A program made the position numbers and the translations under genes. The notes under the pieces are model-generated. The model worked only from the letters and a program-made list of their open reading frames with translations. It was not told where the DNA came from and did no database searches. From Microplitis mediator (Eukaryota; Arthropoda; Insecta; Hymenoptera; Braconidae): a stretch of DNA of 64,000 bases. Of this stretch, positions 23,103-35,164 are shown piece by piece. The stretch's first letter is position 1. Each line of letters begins with the position of its first letter. The stretch is taken from assembly GCF_029852145.1 (NCBI RefSeq), contig NC_079974.1, positions 6,618,348-6,682,347 of the forward strand, read 5' to 3'.

Positions 23103-23774
23103 TGCTAAGATAATTATGTTACAAAACCAATGAGTTAATATAATTAAATAAAATGAAATGCCATTACTCCAGTAAATAGATGTTTTGAATCAAATGCGCC
23201 ATTCAGATTGAGTGAAAGATAAAATAAAAATAAATCGAAATTATAAGATTTACAAGAAATATTGTTTGCGTTCGGTTACTTATGTAAGACATCGAGCTTC
23301 AGACGAGTATTGTTCCAGTTTTAATATTATACTTATTAACAATGCTTCAAGGCTGTCAAATACAAATTTTAATCTTTTTATATTCAGTCCGATTGAATTT
23401 CAATAAATTTTGGGATATCAAATACTTAAATTTTTAGAACAAACATTAACACCGAAAAAATACTCTCCTAATATATTGCTCCTTGTCTAATTAATGAAAG
23501 ATAAATATAGTCTGATAATCAAGCAAAACAGTATAAATCGGAAGTTCATAAAAGTTATTGAACAACGATTAAAAGTAACGATATTTTTGTGTTGTTTGAT
23601 TTAATAACTTACTCAGTATTTTAAATACAGGGCCATTTTTGTTTGATCAATTCGTATGGATTCCAGATCGATTTTCGATCTTGTTCTCCAAATTTGATGC
23701 CTTTTATAATAATGACTAAGTATTCAAAAAGTCCTAACTATTAGAAAGTTTTGTCTTTTTTGATACATACTGTA
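23103..23774. other. Probable upstream intron/exon region of the minus-strand gene, unresolved
   Basis: A possible donor (CTGGA/GTAATG on the minus strand at 23168) would leave a 66-bp intron, but I could not find a consistent upstream frame. Otherwise AT-rich and featureless. Confidence 0.3.
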
Positions 23775-24281
23775 ATCCTACCAAAAACAGATTCTCTGTA
23801 TAAAATCGCGCCAAGTACACGTTTAAAATTTTTTACAATTAAGAAAAGATTCTTTTTACAAAAAAAATAAATCAAATCGAAAAAATACCAAGTACCTAAT
23901 ATAATTCAAAATCATGAAAAACATTTTCATAGAATTGAAAAAATATTGAAAAAAAAAATTTCAATGTACTTGGTGTGCATTACTAAATTTATTCAAGCAA
24001 AATTAATTTCTAGAATTGATTTCGCATATAAATTATTTTCTAATAAAATTGAATTTTCTTTTTTTTCCAGTTTATAGGCACACCAAGTACATTGAAATTT
24101 TTTTTTTCAATATTTTTTCAATTCTATGAAAATGTTTTTTATGATTTTGAATTATATTAGGTACTTGGTATTTTTTCGATTTGATTTATTTTTTTTGTAA
24201 AAAGAATCTTTTCTTAATTGTAAAAAATTTTAAACTTGTACTTGGCGCGATTTTATACAGAGAATCTGTTTTTGGTAGGAT
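23775..24281. mobile_element. Foldback element with about 205-bp arms
   Basis: Starts ATCCTACCAAAAACAGATTC and ends with its complement. The arms match closely as far as CAAGTACATTGAAATTTTTT and enclose a loop of about 100 bases. The words CGCGCCAAGTACACG (left) and CTTGTACTTGGCGCG (right) link it to the repeats at 21444 and 28595. No ORF. Confidence 0.75.
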
Positions 24282-25100
24282 TTGTCTTTTTTTTGTCGTG
24301 TTGATTGATAATGATTTTAACATACACTATTAGAAATCGATTTATAATTTAAGTCAAGTGAGCCTATATTGTTTATAGTATTATCTTGTAGAAACAATAA
24401 AATTGTTTGTTAACAATTGTAGTAATTTTGTACTGCTAAATATCATAACCTGATTAATTAATTTTTATAAGACAAAGAGCTGCAATTGTTTAACGACAGT
24501 TCCCTTTAAAGTTAACGTCAAATATATCCGACAACGTCGGACTTTTCTGTCAGTAATTTAAAACATCAAATGGCTTACTAGTTCGACCTCTCAGCACCTT
24601 CCACCTATTACAACTAGCATATGATGCTAACTATTTATCCTCCCGCCCCTCTGACCCAATGGAATGCATTTTTTTCAGAATCTCAATGGATTCAAACTAG
24701 AAAAGGGTCTATTCATGATTTTTAAGCGTGTTATTTGGGTTTTAGGTATCGGGTGACAGGAAACATTCCAAAATCACTAAAACTATGTTTCTATTTTTCC
24801 GAATACAATATAATGATTTATTCATCTATTTATTCCAACTTTCTTATAATCTAAATAAATAATTTAATAAGTATGTAATACATTGATTTATTATTTAAAT
24901 TATCGACTAATTATTGATAAGATGCAATAAATGTTGTAAGATCTCAATGTGTAAATTTCGAATGGAAGTTAAATGCACGCCTATTTATGATTTTCAAGTT
25001 CACTAATTAATTAATAGGTGGAGGCACTTGAGACCACTGAGGACATAACATGAGGAAACTTCCTTTATAGCACAGCATGGGGACTTCTGAAATCTCCATG
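24282..25100. other. AT-rich stretch
   Basis: No coding frame. A short segment near 24490-24560 (AACGTCAAATATATCCGACA... GTCGGACTTTTC) resembles the interior of the CCCTAATAGC family that follows. Confidence 0.4.
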
Positions 25101-25583
25101 TAGCACAGTTTGCTTTGACAGAAGTTTACTTACAAAAGTGTCCTTGAATTTTTCGTCAAATGTCCGTCAGCTTCGGACTTTTCCGTTTTTGACGACAACT
25201 TATATACAACCTGCTATACAATTTGATGTAAATTTACTACCCGAATTAAAATGCAAATTTACTTCAAAAGTTAACTAGAAAAAATTTATTGTCAATATTC
25301 AGGCAAATTTTTACATCAATTTATTGTTGACTCGGAAAATTGTAAAGTATATTACCGTCATGTAGACATTTTTATGTATAAATTCGCTTATCTTCAGCAA
25401 TGGTAAGAACGAACATTACAGACTTTTTTTTGTAGTAACAATTAACCTTTAAATTGAGGAAAAATGAACCGCAAATTTTTCTTTCCAACTTTTGTTGTCA
25501 AAATGTCGGCAAATTAAGGCAGAAAATTTTAGGCAATTTCAATGTCAAATTACTGTCAATTTCAAGCTAAAGTGGTTATTAGG
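25101..25583 (+). mobile_element. CCCTAATAGC-family MITE, copy 1
   Basis: About 480 bp from TAGCACAGTTTGCTTTGACA to AAGCTAAAGTGGTTATTAGG. It matches copy 4 along its length, with the terminal CCC lost on the left. No ORF. Confidence 0.7.
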
Positions 25584-25589
25584 AAAGTA

Positions 25590-25850
25590 CCCTGATAGCC
25601 ACCGTAACCGCAAGTGAACTTCAAGACACTGCCGTATTCTGAAGCCAACTTAAAGGAAAATATTGGAGAGCAAACAGTTACGGTTAAAATGTAACTTTAA
25701 TTCAACTTGACTACAAGTGTTACCGTCAAACAATGACATTAAGTTGATTTTTCCAACTTTTGCTTTCAAATTGTCGGCGTATTTGGGCAGCGAATTTCGG
25801 TAATTTCAATTGTCAAATAACTGTCAGTTCCAAGCTAAAGTGGTTATTAG
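25590..25850 (+). mobile_element. CCCTAATAGC-family MITE, diverged copy 2
   Basis: Runs from CCCTGATAGCCACCGTAACC to AAGCTAAAGTGGTTATTAG. The right half matches copy 1, while the left half is a different sequence. Confidence 0.55.
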
Positions 25851-25868
25851 AATATATATATATATGTA

Positions 25869-26892
25869 TTAGGGTGATTCAAAAAACAAACAAATTTTTT
25901 TTTTCTTCCAAACAGGTTCAAAAGTTTCGTATGGATACAAAAAGACGCCTGTGAAAATTAGAGCTCTTAATATTAATATTAACATTGTCCGCATTGCATT
26001 TTTTCTATTTCCCATAAGAATAACATGGAAAAAATTTTTTTTACGTCTTCTGATTTTTATAAGTAGCTAACGATGCGTCATAGAAATAATTGACAGGCAT
26101 ATTTTTGTAGGGAATTGAATGCTCTACAAAAAAAATTTCTTATCATTTTTTGAGGAATCGCTTTGTTCAAAAGTTATTTGAGGTTGAAGTCGAATTCATA
26201 TTAAATTTTAAGATTTTCTTACTTTTTCGGCGAAACTATCAGACCTATTACGAAATATCATTGAACCTTATTTGTAGACAATTTTATTCCCTAGAAGTTA
26301 TTTCCAATAAAGTTTTTTTGAATTCCGCATTGTTTTCTAGTTATTTTTATTTTAATGTCAAGCTCTTAAAATCGATCAGAAGACTATTTTTTTTATGAGC
26401 ATGACGTTAAAATGAAAATAACTAGAAAACAATGCGGAATTTGAAAAAACTCTATTGAAAATAACTTCTAGGGAATAAAATTGTCTACAAATAAGGTTCA
26501 ATGATATTTTGTAATAGGTTTGATAATTTCGCCGGAAAAGTATGAAAATCTCAAAATTTAATATGAATTCGACTTCAACCTCAAATAACTTTTGAACAAA
26601 TAGATTCCTTAAAAAATGATAAAAATCTTTTTTTGTAGAGCATTCAATTCCCTACAAAAATATGCCTATCAATTATTCCTATGACGCATCGTTAGCTACT
26701 TATAAAAATCAGAAGACGTAAAAAAATTTTTTTCTATGATATTCTTATGGGAAATAGAAAAGTGCAATGCGGACAATGTTAATATTAATATTTAGAGCTC
26801 TAATTTTCACAGGCGTCTTTTTTTATCCATACGAAACTTCTGAACCTGTTTGGAAGAAAAAAAAAATTTGTTTGTTTTTTGAATCACCCTAA
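25869..26892. mobile_element. 1.0-kb palindromic TAGGGTG-family element flanked by TATGTA
   Basis: The ends are TTAGGGTGATTCAAAAAACA and its complement. Arms of about 500 bp fold back on each other with a short centre near 26381. TATGTA flanks both ends (25863-25868 and 26893-26898), a likely 6-bp target duplication. One arm is homologous to the single-arm copies at 10858 and 60852, so this copy is an inverted duplication of that family. ORFs within it are by-products. Confidence 0.8.
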
Positions 26893-26912
26893 TATGTATA
26901 TCCTTATGCATA

Positions 26913-27343
26913 CCCTAATAGCCACTTTAGCTTAAAATTACCAGTAATTTGATATTAAAATTGCCTGAAATTCGCTGCCTGAATTTGTCGACAATTTGAC
27001 AGCAAAAGTTAGAAAGAAAAATTTGCGGTTAATTTTTCCTTAATTTAAAGGTAAATTTTTACTATAAAAAAAAAGTCAGTAATGTTTCTTCTGACCATTA
27101 CAGAAGGTAAGCAAATTGATACATAAAATAAATTGATGTAAAAATTTGCCTGGAAATTGACGAAAAATTTTTTCTAGTCAACATTTGAAGTGAATTTGAA
27201 TTCTAATTCGGGTGGTAAATTTACGTCTAATTGTTTAGCAAGTTGTATGCAAATCGTCGTCAAAAACAGAAAAGTCCGAAGTTGACGGATATTTGAAGAA
27301 AAATTCAAGGAAATTTTTGCTAAAGCAAACTGTGCTATTAGGG
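26913..27343 (-). mobile_element. CCCTAATAGC-family MITE, copy 3 (inverted)
   Basis: Starts CCCTAATAGCCACTTTAGCT and ends AACTGTGCTATTAGGG, the reverse of copy 4. About 430 bp, non-coding. Confidence 0.8.
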
Positions 27344-27373
27344 TAGTTCGGCCAACGACAGCCAATGACAACA

Positions 27374-27872
27374 CCCTAATAGCACAGTTTGCTTTAGCAA
27401 AAGTTTACTTACAAAAGTTTCGTTGAATTTTTCGTCAAATTTCTGTCAACTTCGGACTTTTCCATATTGGACGACAATTTGTATGCAACTTGCTATTGAA
27501 TTTGACGTAAATTTACTGCCCGAATTAGAATGCAAATTCACTTCAAAAGTTGACTAGAACAAAGTTGTCATCAATTTTCAGGTAAATTTTATGTCAATTT
27601 ATTGTTAATTTGACTTGAAAAATTGTTAAGTATTTTTTTACCCTCAAATTGTAGACAATTTTATTTATAAATATGCTTACCTTCTGAAATGGTAAGAATG
27701 AACATTACCGAGTTTTTTTTTCGTAAAAAGTTACCTTTAAATTGAGCAAAAATTAACCGCAAATTTTTCTTTTCAACTTTTACTGTCAAATTGACGCTAA
27801 ATTCGGGCAGCAAATTTTAGGTAATTTCAACATCAAATTACCGTCAATTTCAAGCTAAAGTGGCTATTAGGG
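27374..27872 (+). mobile_element. CCCTAATAGC-family MITE, copy 4 (full length)
   Basis: Starts CCCTAATAGCACAGTTTGCT and ends CTAAAGTGGCTATTAGGG, about 499 bp. The terminal 10 bases CCCTAATAGC form a perfect TIR. This is the best-preserved copy. No ORF. Confidence 0.85.
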
Positions 27873-28594
27873 CATCTGTATCTGTCATCGTGCTAAATAT
27901 TATACGATTTTGATACCACCTAGCGGATATAACTAGATAGAACTTAAGAAAATAAAAGAAATATACTTTTTAGCAACCCACAAATAATATTTCTGTGGTA
28001 TATATATCTACATATGTATGCAAAATCAGGAAACATTAAAAAAATACAAGTAAACTTTGAATGCGAAATGAATAAAAAAAATGCATCTTAGCCATTAACG
28101 AGGATTTATTTATATCATTGAAATCTAAAACGTTCTTATATTCTATTGATCGTCATCTCCTGATATGATATCGATAATTTAAGTAAGGATTGTTTGAATT
28201 TTATATCAGAATTTCTATATAACTCAATGAAACTATAGTAAAAAATACAGACTGAAGCACCGCTAGTGGCGCAAAAATGAATCATTGCTTTGAAAAAGTT
28301 TCAATGTTTTATTGAATCATGGCATTTCTTACAACTTTTTATTCTCTGGCAGTGCTTTTTTTGCATGAAAAAATTTATAAAAGTGTCTAAATTGGGGGTG
28401 CTATAGTATATGCTGGCCTAATTTCATTATTTAAATTAGTTCCCATTACTAAAATGAATAAAGTTTTATAATTTTAAGACGGACAATCAATCATCTTTCG
28501 AATGAAGAAGAAATTTTCTGAAAATTTATTATTTTAAAAAAGTTTTAAAAAATGAGAGCTAAAAAGAGCCAAAAACCACTATGTCTACGGAATA
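27873..28594. other. AT-rich stretch
   Basis: No gene or clear repeat seen. Confidence 0.45.
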
Positions 28595-28678
28595 GATACA
28601 CGGCAGGCTCGCGCCATGACACTTCACACATATACATGTGTTTGAACGTGTACTTGGCGCGAGACACTACCGTGTCTC
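28595..28678. repeat. GACACGG/CGCGCCAAGTACACG repeat, copy 2, short palindrome
   Basis: Left GATACACGGCAGGCTCGCGC pairs with right GCGCGAGACACTACCGTGTC around an ACATATACATGTGT centre. It is the inverted relative of 21444-21535. Confidence 0.65.
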
Positions 28679-29179
28679 CTGATCATAAAAATTATTTTTT
28701 TGGCTAGCCTAGTAATCAATAAATTCAATAAATTAATCAATCGAAGTATTTCGCAGCTACTTCTGTAAATAAATTTGAAAAATTCTCCTCCTAAGTAGTA
28801 TAAATTTAATCATTTTCAGCAAATAAAACTTTTATCAACGATCACTGGAAAGCTGAAAAATCAGAATTGTATATCTTATAATAATGCTTACTTTTGTACG
28901 TTCATTACTTAAAATATTATTATTCTCTTTGTTAACATTAAATATTTTAATAATATTATAATCACTTGATGCCATTGATTTCTCTTGGAACGTCTTTTCT
29001 GTTGTCTGAAATAAAATTAAAGTAGTAGAATAGGGTGTATCAGGTTTCATCAGAGGATTACATAAATTGGTAAAAATACCTTGACAAATTTTGTAGTCTT
29101 TTCAATTTTATTAGCAGGAAATTTCTTTTTTGTCTCATTAGCAATGGTTTTGTTTCGAGGCTTTATCTGATAAGGTGTT

Positions 29180-29828
29180 TGTTTAAATAATTAATAACTA
29201 ATTAATTACTAAGTGCGAGGATGAGAGGATCTGGTGTGTGTGAATTGGCGGGCAATGAATAAATTTATTTAACACTGAGATTTTACTTTAATAAACACTA
29301 TAAATAATTTATTTACAATATTTACACTTTATGTTAATTGTTTATGATGAGACTTGAGATAAATTACTATTTATTAATGCTAATTTAATGAGAATTACAC
29401 TCGCGATCAACACGTGGCCAAGATGGCGTCGAGGCGCGAAAAGTGCCGGTACACGAGGTGAGACTAATTAATGTACAATAATTCTGAGATAAACAATGAG
29501 ACCAAAAATAATTATTGTAATAATTACTATTAATTATTACAATCAAAATGCACTGAGAACTTTACTGAGAACGCAAAGGATTACGATATTACGAGACGAT
29601 TCATGAGAGCACGAGGCGTCAGCCATGAAATCACTGTAACTATATAAGTGAGAGAGAGCCTTGAAGAGTGAGTGAGACAGCGCATCCGTCTTCTTATTCC
29701 CCACTCTAGCAGTCCCTTGAATGAGAATGCGACTAGCGGAGCCGCCTATAGTAGATGACTGATCGGTAATGCCGGCGATAAGATATCGACGGTGAGAATG
29801 GAATAGCTGAGCGCGGGAGATTTGAACA
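29180..29828. mobile_element. Solo LTR with GTGTT target duplication
   Basis: Starts TGTTTAAATAATT and ends GGGAGATTTGAACA. GTGTT flanks both sides (29175-29179 and 29829-29833), a perfect 5-bp duplication. It is 649 bp, GC-richer than its surroundings, and contains no ORF. It is unlike the solo LTR at 16944, so it is a second family. Confidence 0.85.
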
Positions 29829-29997
29829 GTGTTAGACTTAATCTTTTCACCACTCGAATTCTTTTTTTACCAGAAGATCTTTAAAGACTTAGTAAAGCTT
29901 TTTTACTTTCTATAAGCAAGAAAATATTATATAAAATATTGTAGTTTATTCATCATATATGAGTACGCAGCTTAAGCTACTTAACATTCCAAAATTT

Positions 29998-30112
29998 CCC
30001 TGGTGGAAATTTTTGGGAATTTTCTCTGAAAAACTAAGTTCCAAAGTTCTAAAGACTTTTTCAGAGTTCTGAAGACTTTTTCAGAAAAAATTCCCAAAAA
30101 TTTCCACCAGGG
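29998..30112. repeat. Short CCCTGG foldback element
   Basis: CCCTGGTGGAAATTTTTGGG and its complement at the other end give a 115-bp hairpin element with CCCT/AGGG ends. Confidence 0.75.
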
Positions 30113-30509
30113 TTGTTTATTCTTAAAAAGCAAAATACCGTGAAAACGTGCATTTTTGAAACTAATGTTGCCTAATAGAGTATGAATTTAAAATGAGACA
30201 AAAATATTATGACTTTTACCATTTTTAGATTGATTCATTTGTAAAATTTTACAACAATAATCATATCTATACATACTAAATATATCCATGTTAACTGTAA
30301 TAATTACCTGCATATCGAAGCATTTCAATTTCAACGACATTTTCTCTTGATTGCATATAGACAGGTACATTTGATTCAATATCTTACTTTGACGCTACTT
30401 TCAGCAATCCAGAATTTGAATCTCTTACAAAAATTGCAGAAATAGGTAGTATCAATTCTTTATCATTCTGTAGTTCCTTGAGTAAACAGCGATTTGGTAG
30501 AGATGACAT

Positions 30510-31535
30510 ATCTATTCAAAAAATTTAGTTTAAAACGAAGTGAATTTTAATTCATGAATAAATAAATCTTTTTATTCAATATGTAGAATCACACTCAACA
30601 AATATGTGGGTGCACATCAAAATTTGAGATACGAAATACATACAAATATGTTTATATGTATAACAATATATAAAGCTAAATTATGTTAGGTTATACGTGA
30701 GTGATCCTATGAAATAATTAATGTAAACACCAACTTTCTTATCTATTTGCCAATGACAACAATATATGATAACAGCAACCGAAATTTTAATATATCTTTA
30801 ACATTAATTACAAACATGACTAATAATCTTCTTACCTGCTTAATTATTCTTTTTATTTTCTGGGTAGTATCACAATGGGAAAATCTAGGAGATATTGGCG
30901 ATGTATAAAATCACCTGATATTTGTGAACAAAGCATTATATGTGACATACACGTAAATAGCTTACCGCGTATGGGGAGAGGGTACGCCCTCCATTCCTGA
31001 TAGCCACTTTGCATTAAAATTGACGGTAATTTAATGTTAAAATTACCTGAAACTTGCTGCTTGAATTTGCAGACAATTTCACAACAAAATAGTAACGCGG
31101 CAATTAGAAGATATAATCCAGTGCCAGAAGATGGCGGTAGTAATGTATTCTAAATTTAAAATTTTGTTAAAAATAAATGTTGTCAGTGCATCAATAATAA
31201 TCTAATTATATTGAATAAGATAAATTAGAAATTAATATTTTCAGTATATAAATAATTTTATAAATCTTTCTTTCTTTTATAAATATATGAATATTTCAAT
31301 AACATCAACAGCTTATTACTGTAATTATTATTTGGGATTTGACAGAATAGAGAAATATAAATAACCGATTTCTTTTCAGTTTTTAAAAAATTCTTTAATT
31401 AACTAAAAAGGTAATTTATTAAATAAATATTCTGCAAAGAATACATGGTCTTCATATAGCTAATAGAAAAAATACAATATTTCACTGTTATAGTGAGAAA
31501 TAATTGAATTTTTTTTTGCCTACTACAATTACAGA
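30510..31535. other. Mostly featureless AT-rich stretch with a MITE remnant
   Basis: The segment 30999-31095 (CCTGATAGCCACTTTGCATT onward) is a truncated, inverted remnant of the CCCTAATAGC family. The rest shows nothing. Confidence 0.5.
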
Positions 31536-34254
31536 CTAGTCTGTTTCCCATGAGTTGGGTAATTTTAGAAAATATGAATTTTCTTTCAAAGAAATTTTAA
31601 TGGCAGGGCTGAAAATTGTTTTATCATCAACAAAGATACTATTATCTGTACATTTTACTTTCTTAATATACGACACACTTAAATCATTGATAATTTCTTC
31701 GTAACTCTGCAAGATGATTCCCCTAACTGTAGTGTTTTCGATTGAAAAACATACAAATTTGAGTATTTCTCCAAAACCAATATTATCACAATATATAAGC
31801 GAGTTACAAAATTTAGTCTCTTTTGTTCTTCTGCAGTTATAACTGACTCCGTTAACTGTTTCTCTGGAATAGCAATATAAATAATCTGGGTAAAAACCTG
31901 ATTTAGCAAAAAAGAGTTTCTTATATTTATCTGGTTTTATTTTTGTTGCTTTTCCTCTTCCAACTATTTTTTCATGACTACTACCATCTAATGGCAGTCT
32001 CATGAGTTTCCTTATGTTATTTCGAGTCTCTTTAGCTATCGAATCATCTTCACCGCAGCTAAAAAGATATTTCGATAATAAATATCTATCAGTTATTTGA
32101 GAGCACGGTGAATGGGGACTTGTTATTTTGTTCATGATTCTTCTGTTCCACGATTCAAATACAAACGTAGAATTAGACCAAAAAGGTCCCCAATCGCGAA
32201 CGGTAGCTGTTATATGAGTCAGCAGGTGAATATTGTACGTCATATTTTTTAATCCAAAATATCTTTGAAATAATTTGACATAATTTTCCAATAAATAATT
32301 GAAATGTTCCAGTCTTTCAGGCGTAATACAATCACTATTTAATATGTTAATTGCTTCACTTAATAGAGCAAGATGATCTAAATATTTGTCCGGAAGAATA
32401 TTCTTTAAACAAATTACACAGTATTCAAGCCAGTTGCGCCATTCTGAAGCTTACCAAGTTGCAAGTGTATTTATTGATCTAGGTAGTCTTGAACGTATAT
32501 TATGTGGCTTTATGGCCAAAAATAGAGAATCAATTTCTTCCTTCTGGCCAGGACGACCGATGTAATAATCAACTACGACTTTCTTTTTTTTAATGTTTAT
32601 AATAACGTCTTTATAATCTTTTTTTAATAGTAACTTCGTATGCCATTTAATGACACTAAGGAAACAGCAATGCATACTATCAACAATCATTCCCTTAGAT
32701 AAATTGAATAATGGCAATAACATCAGCGCTGATGGTCCTTTGATACCTTTTATTTCATTTTTATCGGCAAAACTTTTCATCATATCAGCACGCATTTCAT
32801 CATCTGTTCTTAACTGCTCCGAACTATTTCCCACAGGGTAAACATGTTTTCTACCTATGCTTTTACCAAAGGCATAGCAAAAAGTACAACCATAAAAACC
32901 ATTGAAACGTTTCATTCGTAACACTGCAGATCTAGCGGGTGTATCTACTGATCCTAATATTGTTACAAATTTAGATGTCACTTCCATTGTTGGTGTTGGC
33001 TTCCAAACAATTCCTTCTTCATACAAAACTTTAATTTGATCAGTAAACGTTCGTAAATAATCATTCATTAAAGGTTCCTTCTTATCCACAAATATTCCCG
33101 CTAGTAAGACGTGTTTTTTTCTTAAATGTGGTGATAGTTCATTGATTTGAACATATATAGGCCAGGCACTTGATTTGGAAGAATTAGAAATCTTGCATCC
33201 ATCAGTATTAAATGTTAGGGAAAAATTATATGGATTACTTAAAAACATTCCTGCTGAACTAAGTTTTTTATACTCAGCCCCATCATAAATGTCTTCAATA
33301 GCCCCTTGCACTTTCTTAATTCTTGTGAAACGATACTTTAACGACTCATCAATGTTTTTAGTCGTAAGTAAATTCGTAATTTGTGAATGCAAGTTCAGAC
33401 TTATAAAATACGATAAATTTTTGATTTCCTGTTTTGGTCCACAGGCACTACAAAAACAGTCTTTCATCGGGCTTCGACCTTCTCCCAAGTACGCGTCACA
33501 TTCGCGACAGTACATATGATATGTCACCAACCTTATATCTTTTTCTAAGACAGACCACAATGCTTCTTTCGTACTTGGTAAACAGTGTAAATCGTAAGTC
33601 GCATTGATCAATTTACAAACATCCAGAGTTGCTTCATAAGTCCAATTATGCCTGAAGGCAGTACAGGTATATCTAAAACATGATTTTGAAATAACGATGT
33701 AGTATTTACATTATGACACTCGTTATCGCTGTCATCGTCGCTATCATCGTCATCATTATTGCTATCATCATCACTATCGTTATCATCGTCATCATCATCG
33801 CTATCACCATCATCATCTGTATCATCTATCAAACCATTAGAACTACTACGATCAGTTATTCTGTTGGTGTCCTCAAGATTTATTATCTCATCACGATAAT
33901 CACCAATTACATCTGAATGCTGAATGTTAAGATTAGAAGTTAAAGAAGTCTGGGAAGGAGACATTGTGTTCTCTATGCCTTGAATTAAATTGACTCCACG
34001 ATGTGGTGACACAGCAGATTGACTTTCATCGGATTCTGATTCTGTATCCTGTAACACGTACTTAGTATTATTTTAATTTTAATCATTGATAATAACTTGT
34101 TCCATGAATAAATTACCTCAGCATAGAGTAGTGTTTTTAGTAACGACTCAGAGTTAAAACACCGAGGATTGAATTGCAACAACTGCTCAAAAATTATTTT
34201 GTTACGTTTGTAGATGGTTGTTCGATGACGTTTTCTTTTTTTAGCTACTTCCAT
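31536..34254 (-). pseudogene. CACTA/EnSpm (Tnp2-like) transposase gene
   Basis: A minus-strand transposase gene with a recognisable start: ATG at 34254, first exon 34117-34254 (MEVAKKRKRHRTT...), a 68-bp intron, and a second exon from 34048. Next comes a Ser/Asp-rich linker with a long poly-Asp run. After a frame change near 33650 (a shift, or a second intron ending TTTTAG), the core begins at about HNWTYEATLDVCKLIN. The core has zinc-binding CRECDAYLG and CFCSACG, then NTDGCKISNSSKSSAWPIYV, INELSPHLR, the MRMKRF/CTFCYA region and VDSMHCCFLS. A TAA at 32451-32453 replaces a Lys before ASEWRNWLEYC; the frame stays open to 31536 (NIHLLTHITATVRDWGPFW, SNSTFVFESWN). These are hallmarks of animal CACTA-like transposases. 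I could not find convincing CACTA-type ends. Confidence 0.8.
33718..33830 (-). repeat. Degenerate GAT-codon repeat coding poly-Asp
   Basis: A (GAY)n-like stretch in the transposase linker encodes runs of Asp with a few Ser and Asn. It forms low-complexity ORFs on the other strand. Confidence 0.8.
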
Positions 34255-34430
34255 TATTTTTTATTAGTTGACACAGTTATTTATAACTTTTACTACCAGT
34301 GCCAGTAAACAATTTAGAATATAAAGTTTTTATTAAACAATCAAATCAATAGTATAATAGAGCAAAACTGTAAAACAGTATGGAGACGATACACTATTTG
34401 CTCCGAGAGTAACAAGACTAGAGCTGAAGG

Positions 34431-34938
34431 GGCTCTCTTAAATTAGCAGGGACAAATTAATTTTTTCAACTTTTTTTTGCTAATTCGTTTGTTCGTCATT
34501 TGTTCTTGATTGTTTGATCAAAATTAATTTTTGTTCGATTATTGTTTTTTTATAAATAATATTTAAAAATTTGACTTGAACCTGGCTCTTGATAATGTAG
34601 TACTGACATACATTTTTTTTATCAATCTCAACTAGATATTGTTTGTTCGATAAAAAAAAACGTTTGTTTGATTTTATTTTCTTTGTAATTAATTTTTTTA
34701 ATATAATTACACCCACCCAACTGTACATCGTCAAATAAATCCTACTGCACATGCGCGAATTTCGAATCAATTGCGCGGTCTATTTAAATAATAATAATAA
34801 TTATTATAATAATAACTATTATGATAATTATTATTACAATAATTATTACTATAATAATTATTATTATTTTAATAAACGAATTAGCAAAAAAAAAAAAGTT
34901 CAAAAAAATTAATTTGTCCCCGCTAATTTAAGAGAGCC
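34431..34938. mobile_element. GGCTCTCTTAAATTAGC TIR element
   Basis: Ends GGCTCTCTTAAATTAGC and its complement begin arms of about 60-80 bp that also share GGACAAATTAATTTTTT. The centre holds TTGTTCG/ATTATT-rich sequence. No real ORF. Confidence 0.75.
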
Positions 34939-35002
34939 AAAATGCATTTCATTTATAAACGCCATCTATACTATATTTTAAAAATTATTTTTCTACAGTA
35001 TA

Positions 35003-35164
35003 ATTTGGGTATGAAAAGTTCACAAACATACCCAACATTTACGGTAATTTCGGTATGATTAGGGCATTATTCGTAAAACGTAGCCAAATGTTATCAAATG
35101 TATACTATGTCCAAAACACACTCAAAAAATACCCAAAATTTCGGTATGATCGAATTCGCTAGGG
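35003..35164. repeat. CCCTAGCGAATTC-end repeat, copy 2 (inverted)
   Basis: Runs from TTTGGGTATGAAAAGTTCAC to GATCGAATTCGCTAGGG, with several internal TACCC/GGGTA words; related to 21703-21862. Confidence 0.5.

Larger units (their letters stand above)
28892..30509 (-). pseudogene. Broken multi-exon gene (three exon-like blocks)
   Basis: The first block (30308-30509) starts at an ATG and encodes MSSLPNRCLLKELQNDKE... It reads through a TAA at 30384-30386 in the same frame and ends at the donor GCAG/GTAATT. The second block (29080-29166) lies between ACCTTATCAG and GTCAAG/GTATTT and codes a Lys-rich stretch (KPRNKTIANETKKKFP). The third (28892-29005) lies between TTATTTCAG and CAAAA/GTAAGC. The splice sites are good, but block 1 does not join block 2 in phase, so an exon is missing or the copy is dead. 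The in-frame TAA favours a pseudogene. Family not recognised. A solo LTR sits in the intron between blocks 1 and 2. Confidence 0.45.

Noticed and set aside
22795..23133. 112-codon plus-strand ORF with internal repeats
   Set aside because: It is the antisense image of the 81-bp coding repeats; splice sites support the minus strand.
33713..33916. Plus-strand Ile/Val-rich ORF
   Set aside because: It is antisense to the poly-Asp linker of the transposase.
31480..34305. CACTG at 31485 and CAGTG at 34297 as ends of the CACTA-like element
   Set aside because: Beyond five bases the two ends do not match and there is no shared 3-bp flank.
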